Of a DNA stretch of 64,000 bases, positions 30,695 through 40,740 are shown piece after piece. The translations under genes were made by a program, and so were the position numbers. This DNA comes from Acholoe squamosa (lineage: Eukaryota; Annelida; Polychaeta; Phyllodocida; Polynoidae): positions 43,031,250 through 43,095,249 of the forward strand of contig OX439051.1 in assembly GCA_949317995.1 (NCBI GenBank), read 5' to 3'. The notes under the pieces are model-generated. The model saw only the letters and a program-made list of their open reading frames with translations, was not told the origin of the DNA and made no database searches. Numbering within the stretch: the first letter of the stretch is position 1; each line of letters starts with the position of its first letter.

Positions 30695-30860
30695 TGCCTT
30701 GTAGGCGGACCAGACCTCCTGAGTTGGGGGTGCGCCTTATACACGGGTTTTTCAAAATACCAATTCAGGGGAGATAGGTCTGCCTTCTATGTGAACCGGC
30801 CTTCCCTGAGTTGGGGGTGCACCTTCTACGTGGGCTGCACCTTCTACCTGAGAGATTTTG
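30695..30860. repeat. MITE family B-related fragments
   Basis: Repeated 'gagttgggggtgc(a/g)cctt' and 'gcgccttatacacgggttttt' blocks, two or three in a row; no complete pair of ends. Confidence 0.5.
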
Positions 30861-31158
30861 GTATTCAAGGTCCACAAGAAAAGCAATGTGCACCCACTCA
30901 AAAAAGGCAACGACATAAAAAGCAAGACTTCAGTCTAACTTATTTCCACCTGAAACCCAATGAGTGCCTTCTCCAAATCGACATAATATGTCTATACTTT
31001 TACTGTGCTTAAGCCTGAAAAAGTGCATTTACAGTAGTAATAAAGTTACTAGCAAAAGGATAATACATTTTTATTGGCATAAAATGATGCATTTATAAGA
31101 GCAATGTGTTTATCTATAAGCATAAACAACCATGGCATATATTTTTCTTAATTTTCAG

Positions 31159-31288
31159 GTAGCCCAGCGTGTATAGAGTACGAGGAGGTGGTGAATGGTA
31201 GCGGACACAGACTGAGGACGTGCCCCCTGGACCACCCCCCGTCCTACGTCTACTGCTGTGTAGATACCTGCTGTGAAGAACCACACCT
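31159..31288 (+). CDS. Shisa/STMC6-like protein, exon 2 (Cys-rich domain)
   Basis: The acceptor 'ttcttaattttcag' and the donor CACCT|GTACGT bound 130 bases, residues 30-72. The exon carries all six conserved Cys, 'RTCPLDH' and 'YVYCCVDTCCEE', plus the NGS sequon. It enters in phase 1 and leaves in phase 2. Confidence 0.82.
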
Positions 31289-32114
31289 GTACGTTACCAT
31301 AGCAACCACATTGTCTTTGGAGCCTACTTAGTATTATATAATAAGCAGTTATATACGTTACCATAGCAATTATTACACTCACATTATGTACACATGGATA
31401 CATGGTCATTACCCTTATCTGCAACACCCATAGAGCACACACATACATGTTTGTTACCATAGCAACCAGATTATGTCTAGTACACTGGTATAAGACGCAT
31501 CAGGCATAGCAATTAGAGGTTTAGAGGCACCTGATGGGTCCCCGTGCCCCATGTAGATTTTAACAAATCACCATGCCTCCATGTCGATTTTAAGAAAAAT
31601 AGGCTTTATGTCCCATTGTCCATTTAAAAAAAAAAGGTTTATATCCCAGACAATTTAAGAAAATATCCATGTCCCATGTCACTAAGCAGAAAAAGGGCCC
31701 ACTTCGTCATAGGTTTAAAGGGTCTAGAGCTATAACTTATCACTGGTGTATCTAAGTTACCATCCCAGCAGGTGTAGTTAAATTATGACAGTTAAGGCTA
31801 TAGTCAGTAGAAGGTGAGGGGGACATGTAGCTGTCTCTACTGGTGCTGACATTTCAGCTGTTTTGTTTTTTTTACTGAGTTTGCTTGACTTTCTCCTCAT
31901 GGCACCTCACCTTGATCTGTGCATTTTGATTTGTGCCTGGAGGCCTAGATACGTTAGCCTTTCTAAAGGTCCTTCTCTGTGTCACCTCTAGTCGTTCTGT
32001 ACCCTGGGCTATGTCTGACCATTTGGTTTAGCACACATCATCTCAGCCACTTTTGCCAATGCCCTGCCAATGTTGGTATTCGGTCGTCAAATTGCCAATG
32101 GTCCCCCGCAATGG

Positions 32115-32400
32115 GCAGTTTTGGGTATACAGCTGTCCATCTGTCTGTTGGACTGGATCTGTCTGCCTCTGTCTTCCTGGTCTGTCTGCGTATTTCTCTG
32201 TTTGTCTCTGTCTGTCTGTCTTTGTCTTTGTCTGTCTCTGTCTGTCTGTCTCTCAGTCTGTCTGTTTGTCTGTCTCTCAGTTTGGCTGTCTATCTGTCTG
32301 TCTTTGTCTACCTATCTCTGTCTGTCTCTTCTTCTGTCTTTGTCTGTCTCCCTGTCTCTCCGTCTCTCTATTATTGTCTCTATCTCTCTCTTTCTCTCTG
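32115..32400. repeat. (CTGT)/(CTCT)-rich microsatellite
   Basis: Irregular 'ctgtctgt', 'tctctgt' and 'ttgtct' repeats over about 285 bases. It opens three frames of Leu/Ser/Cys repeats that are artefacts. Confidence 0.9.
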
Positions 32401-32640
32401 GACCCATATCTTCCCACAATTGCCGGACAATCCTACTGTGAAGATATATATAGCATAGCCCCCAGGTCGGCGTCTGGTAAGTGATAGCATCTTTTTATCC
32501 TGCAAAAGTGGAGGGGTGAATGGAGTGGGGATTGATAACAGACAAGTTTGATTTTACTTGATTGATACTCCTCTCGTGTAGGATGTACTTATCACAACTC
32601 CTGACTACTCCAGGTCCCCTTCACTGGTCCCCGCCCCTTA

Positions 32641-32790
32641 AACCCTACAGGGGTTGAATGATGCACTAATGCTGAGCTGGGAGTCACCAGCCCTGCATTG
32701 GTGCATCATGCAAACCCTTGTAAAGGTCTTGATTATGCATAAATGTAGACCTGGTGAGTTTCTTGCCAGGCCTTCATTCCTATATCATAC
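32641..32790. repeat. MITE family A copy
   Basis: 'ggttgaatgatgcactaatg ... gcattggtgcatcatgc ... aaatgtagacctgg'. Divergent and probably truncated. Confidence 0.5.
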
Positions 32791-32970
32791 AAACCAAAGA
32801 GTTTAAGCACTTTGACGCCCTTAATGGTCTAACGGCAGCCTCAGGGAAGGTCTACTATAACTATGGGCACCTTCCCGGCTAGCACAACTTGTGCAAATTA
32901 TGTCATTTTTACGTGAAAACTCATCCAATTTACGTATGAAAGATGTCATTTGGATGAATTGTGCCAGTAG
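32787..32970 (+). repeat. Dispersed direct repeat, copy 1
   Basis: From 'atatcatacaaaccaaagag' through 'aaagatgtcatttggatg'. Copy 2 at 34320-34502 is nearly identical. Confidence 0.85.
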
Positions 32971-33112
32971 GGTTGGCTAAGGTTGGTTCAAGGTCACCTG
33001 CTGACATTGACCCAAGGACAGTGTTAGATACTGTATTCCGCTTTACTCGAATAGAAACCCCACCTGGGGCATGTGTACTGGAACTTAGCAGACATGCTTC
33101 ACTCTCTTGTGT

Positions 33113-33248
33113 TTATCAAATAAACACAGTGTTCATTAAATGATAACTGTGCTCATTAAATGAACACTGTATTTATCAAATAAACACAGTATTAATCAAA
33201 TAAACACTATGTTTATTAAATAAACACTGTGTTTATTTAATGAACACC
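33113..33248. repeat. 20-bp tandem repeat with alternating variants
   Basis: Units of about 20 bases, '(t)ttatcaaataaacacagt' and '(t)tcattaaatgaacactgt', about seven copies, each partly self-complementary (tttatt/aataaa). Confidence 0.8.
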
Positions 33249-34319
33249 AGAAAGTAGAAACACCATATAGGTACATATACTTAGAACTGGAAATAGGGTA
33301 GAGATGGTGCTCCCCTTTCCCACACTGGTGCTAAGCTTTAGATCAAGGCTTTAGATTAGCCTTATTTATGAGGTGTATTCTTGGGTCCTGTGAGAGGTAG
33401 CCCTGTTAGTATCCTAGTGTTCTGCTGCCTACCTCTACTTTTTCCATCACAATACAATGCAGCCAGTACCAGAGACTATAGTTAGTATCTAGCTGACATT
33501 TACACACCTAGAAACTTGTAATACTCAGAGACCATCGCGCGCTATCCTCAATACCGTATTACCTAGTATAATCATTTGAGCACAGGTACAAAAATATCTT
33601 CAAAATCATGAAATCGCCTTTAATTACCTGAGATTACTGTATGGGCGTTGCAATGATGTACAGACCTTTTTCATGGCTTTCAAAAGAATATACATGGATC
33701 ATGATAAGATTTATGTCAGCATTTGACTTCTTATATCATTTTGCGCAGCAAATAAGCAAAGGGTTTTGCCTGATATAGCCTAGCAATAATCCTTGTACAT
33801 TAGAGAGCACTGATAGTATCCTTGGTGCTAAGCTCATGAATTCCATATCAGAATTTCAGGTATAGAAAGGTGAGAGCTGACCGGCCACTAGCATAGCTTT
33901 GATGTTTGATAGCCTTGTCTGTTTGGCCCTAATAGCTCCTGGTAAGAGAAAACACACCCACCTGCCCCGCACACCGGAAATAATCAGCCCCCTATACAGC
34001 GGCAAGCTGCCAATTAGATGGGTGTGTCTACATACACACTGATAGGCAGAGAGCCAGAGATCGGAAAAAGCCCCACGTTATAGTTGGGTGTACTAATGAT
34101 ACCTTTGTCATTGTCTACCAAGATGCCCAATTATTCCTAAGGGTGGGATGGTCAATGTCTACATGCAATGTGAGTAGTATAGGGAAAGTGATATTCTTGT
34201 CTGGTGAATCTATTCCTATGATTAATTGGTCTATATAGAACAATGCACTGACGTAGGAAATGGAGGTCCCTTGACAGGTGTATGGAATGCATGTATGGCA
34301 CTAGCACCCACAGGACAAC

Positions 34320-34502
34320 ATATCATACAAACCAAAGAGTTTTAAGCACTTTGAAGCCCTTAATGGTCTAACAGCAGCCTCAGGGAAGGTCTACTATAAC
34401 CATGGGCACCTTCCTGGCTAGCACAACTTGTGCAAATTATGTCATTTTTACATGAAAACTCATCCAATTTACGTATGAAAGATGTCATTTGGATGGGTTG
34501 TG
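34320..34502 (+). repeat. Dispersed direct repeat, copy 2
   Basis: Matches 32787-32970 with only a handful of differences (for example gacgcc/gaagcc, acgtga/acatga). Same orientation, 1.5 kb apart. Confidence 0.85.
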
Positions 34503-34620
34503 CTAGTTAATACAAAGTCAGAGAACTAACAATGTGTATATTGAATATCCACACAAAAAGTGTTTCCATCTTTCTTCCTTCTTCCTTCAATAACTTATCA
34601 ATATGTTAGGTGCATTTTAT

Positions 34621-34901
34621 TACCGTAATCTCCCACGTATAAGGCGCACCTCGCATATAAGATGCACCTAGATTTGAAGAATATTGTCAAAAGAATCAAA
34701 TAACTTTGGTTCTACTGTATGGATTTTCAAAAAGCTATGTGTAGCTAAAGCCCCCGCACCCCCTTGAAACCCCCTCTGTCATTTTTTGAGTTAAGGGGAG
34801 TGTAACATATCAAAAGAAAGCTCTTGGTGTCCCCCTTGCTGATCCAGGAAGTACTAAAACCTCGCCTATAAGACGCGCCTTATACACGGGAGATTTCGGT
34901 A
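34621..34901. repeat. MITE family B copy, complete
   Basis: TIRs 'taccgtaatctcccacgtat' and 'atacacgggagatttcggta'; 281 bases; internal 'ggcgcacctcgcatataaga'. Confidence 0.85.
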
Positions 34902-35445
34902 AATGTTATATGAGTACAATTGCAAAAGACTTTCTAAGTCAAAGGTCATTGAAAATCACCATTATTTTGACATCCATAGACTATTCTATGATGTGCACCT
35001 ACCAGAATAATCCTCATACAAACTGCACTGCCACCTGGTGTGAAAAAAACTACTAACCCTTAGACAAAACTACTAACCTTGGCAAGGTTACTTATATTTT
35101 ACTAATTTTCTCTCTTGACTTAGTCAAGCTAGCTTGTCTGAATAGGTTAGTGAATGTTACCAAGCACCTAGCCATTGTTAGTAAAATATTAGTCCTGTGT
35201 TAGTCACATGTGCTAAATATGAGGTAAGTTACGTGTTTTGACTAACTTAAATTAGATTCATTTTTTTCAGTGCAATTTGCATGAGTGCCGCTGTTACACC
35301 TAGTGGTAGCAGGATAATGCTACAAGATTCAACATACAAAAAGCGCACAATACCTAACTGCATTGTGGTACTCTAGATCTTAATTGTTTGGACCCTTTAT
35401 CTATCATGACACAGTAGACTAATATATACAACATTTCTCCTGCAG

Positions 35446-35585
35446 TGCCATCCTGTTGACGTCCATTATAGGCGGAGTGGTTATCAGTATTATCGGTGTG
35501 GGCCTTATCGCCATGTGTATCATCGACATGCATCGTATGACATGTCAGGACAACCACGACCTGGAGTCACCTCTAATCAGTGATG
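35446..35585 (+). CDS. Shisa/STMC6-like protein, exon 3 (membrane span)
   Basis: 140 bases, acceptor 'atttctcctgcag', donor GATG|GTAAGT, residues 73-119. Residues 74-99 form one hydrophobic span rich in Ile, Val and Gly, followed by 'DMHRM', so the C-terminal tail should be cytoplasmic. The exon enters in phase 2 and leaves in phase 1. Confidence 0.82.
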
Positions 35586-36044
35586 GTAAGTAAGTCAACA
35601 CCATAAACAGCTATTTGGGACCACTCAGAATTTTAATGCACCCTGGCTTGAGTCTGATCTGATTAGGTATGGATGCAGTTCTGTTGAACCACTCACCAAT
35701 GCTGCATTTATCCATAATGCCAGCCATTGGTATGATCATTCCAGGCAATAGATGAAAGAATATAGCTGAATTGTTTCTGCAGACGTCTGGCAGTTTCCAT
35801 GCCCATCCTTGTTTGGCAATTACCAGAAAAAAAAAACAACTTCCCTTTAAAAGCTTCATATTCACAGTGTTTAAAAAAAAGGAGAAGAAGGTATCTATAT
35901 GAATGTTTCCATGGTCAGTCATCGCTATAACTTAATGGTAACAGGTACTCTCAGGCCCAAAGTCATTTCAGAACTGGTCATTTCAGACCCAGGTCAATCC
36001 ATGTCAGACCCCATGCATTCCATACATCTTACCTTTTGTTTCAG

Positions 36045-36301
36045 AGGAGGATGATTTCGTGGATGATGCCAAGCCACCCTCTGGTGGTAAATGGTGCAGG
36101 CACAAAGTAATGGGGGCATCCCCTGGTGAGAAGTGTCCGCGACGGTCATGTGATGAAACAGCAGACGACAGCTGTGACGGCGTGACGTCAGCAGCATTAG
36201 AGTCAGGCATGACGTGTCACACAGAAGTCACGACCATCGCGGGGTCACCCATGGACAACATGGCCATGACGGATGAGGAGGAGGAAGATGGTCGCATATA
36301 A
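36045..36301 (+). CDS. Shisa/STMC6-like protein, exon 4 (cytoplasmic tail, stop)
   Basis: The acceptor 'accttttgtttcag' is followed by 257 coding bases to TAA at 36299-36301, residues 120-204. The tail is acidic at both ends ('EEDDF' at the start, 'DEEEEDGRI' at the end) with a basic, Cys-containing middle. No PPxY motif is visible, unlike the WBP1 and Shisa branches. The 459-base intron 3 contains nothing recognisable. Confidence 0.8.
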
Positions 36302-36362
36302 CCATAATATTTCAAGATGGCAGCACATGAAACACTGGCTACTGCACTGTAAAAAATAACTG

Positions 36363-36526
36363 TTAAAGGGGGGCTGGCATGGAAAATTAACAACATGGGT
36401 ACCGATTCAAACAGCGATAATAAAATCGCGGGAACCAGCAGAAAAATCGCGATGCCCTGATTGGTCAAGGGGTGATCACGTGACTTTTTAATGCTGGCAT
36501 GCATTACCATGCCAGGGCCCCTTTAA
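36363..36526. repeat. MITE family C in the 3' UTR of the Shisa-like gene
   Basis: 164 bases, TIR 'ttaaaggggggctggcatg', sister of 28084-28247 (seven differences). Confidence 0.88.
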
Positions 36527-36542
36527 ATCTACCAGGGATCCT

Positions 36543-36548
36543 AATAAA
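36543..36548 (+). terminator. Candidate polyadenylation signal of the Shisa-like gene
   Basis: AATAAA 242 bases past the stop codon and 17 past the MITE. It is the first such hexamer in the 3' region that I noticed. Confidence 0.5.
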
Positions 36549-38689
36549 ACTGACCACCGTAATTTTATTACAAGAAGTTTAAACAAGAAGCCCCAGGTGG
36601 CAGCACGGTGGTACACATATATATACAAGGAATCTCTGTGAAAATAACAAGGATTCTGCCATTATTTCAACAACATTTTTTTGTGTCTCATTCCTGTGCA
36701 TCGTTTTGACCAGAACAAGTGGTTCCGTCTCCATGCACATGACACACTTTGCTGATTCCTGCAAAAGTAAGGCTGGGCTGTTAGAGATGACTGGAAAACA
36801 TATCATCATGTAATCATGCTATAACCCACTACAAGTCATAAAGGATAATCACAAAGACTACACCGCACCGCGTTTTTCTAGTCTCATCATTAAGAGTAAG
36901 ACTGAATAGATTGATGAGAATTTCACTGGTTGGAGACCTTATGACTAGTGTGCAGGTGACCAATATTCAGAACCAGCAGCCTGGTAGGCACAGAACATTG
37001 GATCAACGTTGGAAAAACGTTAATCAACCATGTTCAACGTTATTTCAACGTTGATTCAACATTTTGTGCCTGCTGTGAGTGTGCTGGTTACTTGCAAACC
37101 TGGAGGTCCAGACTGAAAAAAGAGACTTCAGTCCATTCTGGACTTAGTGTGAATTCCTGTCAACATGGCTGACAAAAATGACAGACATGCACAGGCCATA
37201 AATAGAGACCATTGGCTAACGAGGTCCACTTGGTGGTCAAATTCCAAGGATTTTTCATTGAGAGCTTGTTGCTGGTGACTGCAAATGTCAGGACTAAATC
37301 CAGCAGTGAACTTGTTTCTGAAGATCTCGGGCCTGTCATCAGCGAAAAACCATTTAAGTGGGTGACATCAAAAAGGGGTCCAAGATGTCAGGCATCTATT
37401 GACTATGTAGTACCATTGCATTATGAAGAAAGCATAACATTATACAGAAAACATAATATACTTGTCTGATAACTTAACAATGAGGTTCTCAATCTCAGTT
37501 GAAGTTCCAGTGACATTGGACATTGGCAAAGAGTAATGGGTTTGTATTGTAAGCCTATGTAATAGACTATTAAAAACAACATGTGCTTATAAACACCAAA
37601 ATATGTTTCACACATGCCTACAGAGTGGAAGACTAGACGTCTCATGACCAGAACATATTCCCAAAGATTATGCTAGTCTGAGTTATGAAGTCATTCTAAA
37701 TGCCTTGAGTAGGAAAACTATGGAACATTAATGCCTCTAGGCCCTATGGCCAAGTTCTGTGTAACAGCAATTGATCCCCCCCCCCTATCCAACAGACAGA
37801 TGTTGAGGTTAGAGTGTATCCTTGAACCTCGAGCCTCTCTCTCCCGAGACCAGGTGAACACCACGAGGTATAGGAGAAAGGTACCAGATTGTTTTTTTCC
37901 TATGTGTAGCTTGAACTTACTCTTTACATCTTAGCCAAGATTGGGAACGTACTGGGGGAGGCAAGAGGTTGAATGCCCTACATTTTAACTAACTGTTATG
38001 GGCCTGTTGGCACAGTCTATGAGAGATGGACAAGCCTCAGAGCAATCTAGTCATTGTCTTATGTAACATATGCTGAAAATAATGCAAGCAATAGTAACAT
38101 TTTTCCAGAGTAATTGTCTACTATTTAACATGTTCAAGGCACAGTAAATAGTTTGGAACAATTTGTTTTCCATTTATGGAAGTATCATTGATATGGCATT
38201 ACATCATCATGTTTTAGCATTCCATTTCCCACATATTTGGGTTATAGATACTTTGGCGCATATACGAAGCAAGTTTATTCAAGATCAATTCTCAGCACCG
38301 GGGTAGGTAAAATACATTTTAACAATAAATTGTGTGCAGCACTTATAGTGTACATTTCTAGTTGTTTTGTGGGCGATCATGGAGACATCAGGGTAGCATG
38401 TCAAGTACTGCACGAACATTGTACAAAAGATTAATTAAACATCATTGTTACTGGGCCCATACATCATATCATTGAATTGTAGGTACCACATCTCTTCCTT
38501 TGATTTTAGTTCGTGCCATTTGATGTATGGCATGGTAATATATTCTCATAATAGATATATCTAATATATTTATTAATTTGACACAACTAATTGTCACAGA
38601 AAGTGAATAAACATGAGTTAGGCCCATTGTAATTTCTTGCTCTATAGTTTATTTCATTGGATCATTCACCTGTCCACTTGGCGTGAAAA
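36549..38689. other. Unassigned sequence downstream of the gene
   Basis: No supported gene. 36990-37075 is a small palindromic block with repeated 'caacgtt' and 'attcaac' words. ORFs such as 37212-37469 lack any motif. Confidence 0.45.
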
Positions 38690-39000
38690 CTTTAACGTTA
38701 AAATAACGTTTTTATTTGGTTTCTTAATTTGCCAAACTTTTTTTCAGCGTTAAAATAACGTCAAAACATGTACTAAAACAACGTGTTTTTTTTACATTCT
38801 TGTAAAAATGTTTTCATTTTAGGTTAAAAAAGGTTTGACGCTAAAGAAATGTAAATCAAAAACGTTTTTATTTGGTTGAATATTGGTTGAAAAATCTAAT
38901 ATTTTACAACGTAAAAATTAAGTTTTAAAAAACGTTTTTACCCAAACCAAATAAAAATGTTTGCAAATGTTGAAAAAACATTGTTTTTTTTTGTGCAAAT
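38690..39000. repeat. Foldback-like AT-rich element
   Basis: 'aacgtttttatttggtt' near 38706 is mirrored by 'aaccaaataaaaatgtt' near 38945-38962, and 'acgttaaaataacg' palindromes recur between. Non-coding. Confidence 0.6.
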
Positions 39001-39942
39001 TGATTGTGGACTTGTCTCACTCTAACTACACACAGCAAAGGTGCCCATTTCTAACAGAGATTTAGGTATAATTATCTGGCTAGTTGATTATCGCTTATTA
39101 TCAAGTAAATTGTACAATCTAATGCCGTAAAATCCACTCTTCAATATTTCGCTCCGTTTTATCACTCTGAATACTACCACAGGCAGACAAAATTGTTCTT
39201 TTTGTGGTTTTGGGGCACTGATGCCATCTCCTAAGGACACAGGCCTAGTGTTTCCTTGTCTTCCCACTAGATGCCAGTATTGTATCTCAATGACTATTGT
39301 GGCAAACTAAATGATCACCTATGATACCAGAGTTTAATTTGATACCACAGTTTCAGAATTCGATACAGGCTTTTCCAACTTAATTTGTTTTTCTTATGTG
39401 ATATCAGAGTTCTTTTTCCAAAGATATTGCAATATCAGTCTGATATTATGATATGTTCATCTTCCCCTTATTTTGTCCATCTTATACATAGAAAACAAAC
39501 ATCTGTATTGATTTTCATCTGTCAACTTTTGTTATTTGTAAACTCCTTGATCGGGACGAAACATGACGTTATCTGTGTTATAATAGGTTGACGTAACAAT
39601 TAAAATGACACAAACCATTATTTCTATGTACTACTAGACTGCAAAAAGGTTGTGGTGTGGCTTAAACCTGAGTGTGGCTTATAAGTTGGTTTAGGTCAGA
39701 CCAAAATTTGAAGGTTTAGAATTGCTCAATAGAGTTAAATACACTCCCTTTAAACTACATCCATTGTTAAAAGCCACAGCTAATATGCAGGAGTTTGTGG
39801 TAGTCACAAATCTATAAGAATAGTGTCAGGATGCGATATGGCTATTGATGACTGGTTATTGGAGGTTGGTATCGGTAGTGCATAGAACTGCCAAATTAAT
39901 ACCATTTTCTATGAACTATGCCAGCAAAATCTGCTACTACAA
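39001..39942. other. Unassigned sequence
   Basis: A short family-B-like trace near 39640-39700 ('gtgtggcttataag'). Nothing else recognised. Confidence 0.4.
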
Positions 39943-40740
39943 AGCTTCTCACACCCTGACACCGACTCCCATCTCTATGTATTACTAGCCTCTCACACCC
40001 AGACACCAACCCCCATCTCTATGTACTACTAGCTTCTCACACCCTGACACCAACCCCCATCTCTATGTACTACTAGCTTCTCACACCCTGACACCAACCA
40101 CCATCTCTATGTACTACTAGCTTCCCACACCCAGACACCAACCCCCATCTCTATGTACTACTACCGTAATACCTCGCGTATAAGGCGCGCCTTATACGCG
40201 AGGATGGACCCCTAGTGCGCCTTATAGAAGCACCAAAAGTCAGGGGATGTTTTCCTCTAAAATTTACCCAACATTTTCTCATCCCTATAGAGTAGTAGAA
40301 TCGGGTGGGGAAGGTCCAAGATACCCATAGGTCTTCGAATTTTGAGAATCCATTGATAAGAACAAAAGTTATATCAATTTTAATATTTTCTATCACATCC
40401 CGAAAGTCTGGGTGCGCCTAATATGCGAGGTGCGCCTTATATGCGGGGTATTACGGTAGCTTCTCACACCCTGACACCAACCCACATCTCTATGTACTAC
40501 TAGCTTCTCACACACTGACACCAACCCCCATCTCTATGTACTACTAGCTTCTCACACCCTGACATCAACCCCCATCTCTATGTACTACTAGCTTCTCACA
40601 CCCTGACACCAACCCCCATCTCTATGTACTACTAGCTTCTCACACCGGGACAGCAAACACTATTTTTATGTACTACTAGCTCCTTAGAGGCTGCCAGCAG
40701 CTTTTCACACCCTGTCCCCAGCCCAACTTCTGTGTGCTAC
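39943..40740. repeat. 44-bp minisatellite, split by a MITE
   Basis: The unit 'agcttctcacaccctgacac ... ctctatgtactact' is 44 bases. About five units lie left (39943-40161) and six right (40459-40740) of the inserted family B MITE. Outer units are more diverged. Confidence 0.93.
40162..40458. repeat. MITE family B copy inside the minisatellite
   Basis: 'taccgtaatacctcgcgtat ... atgcggggtattacggta'. Neighbouring units read 'gtactactagcttctc' where this copy reads gtactac-TA-element-TA-gcttctc, which shows a TA target duplication. Confidence 0.93.

Larger units (their letters stand above)
23309..31158 (+). other. Intron 1 of the Shisa-like gene
   Basis: GTGAGT...ttcttaattttcAG. At 7.85 kb it hosts the Mag-like LTR element, the NADAR remnant, a foldback element, a SINE and family B fragments. 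23311-23459 has no feature. Confidence 0.75.
31289..35445 (+). other. Intron 2 of the Shisa-like gene
   Basis: 4.16 kb, GTACGT...tttctcctgcAG. It holds a CTGT-type microsatellite, a family A copy, a 190-base duplicated segment, a 20-bp tandem repeat and a family B MITE. The stretches 31289-32100, 33250-34310 and 34905-35445 show nothing else that I recognise. Confidence 0.75.

Noticed and set aside
31979-32484. Three long overlapping Leu/Ser/Cys-repeat ORFs
   Set aside because: They are all translations of a CTGT/CTCT microsatellite; openness follows from the repeat.
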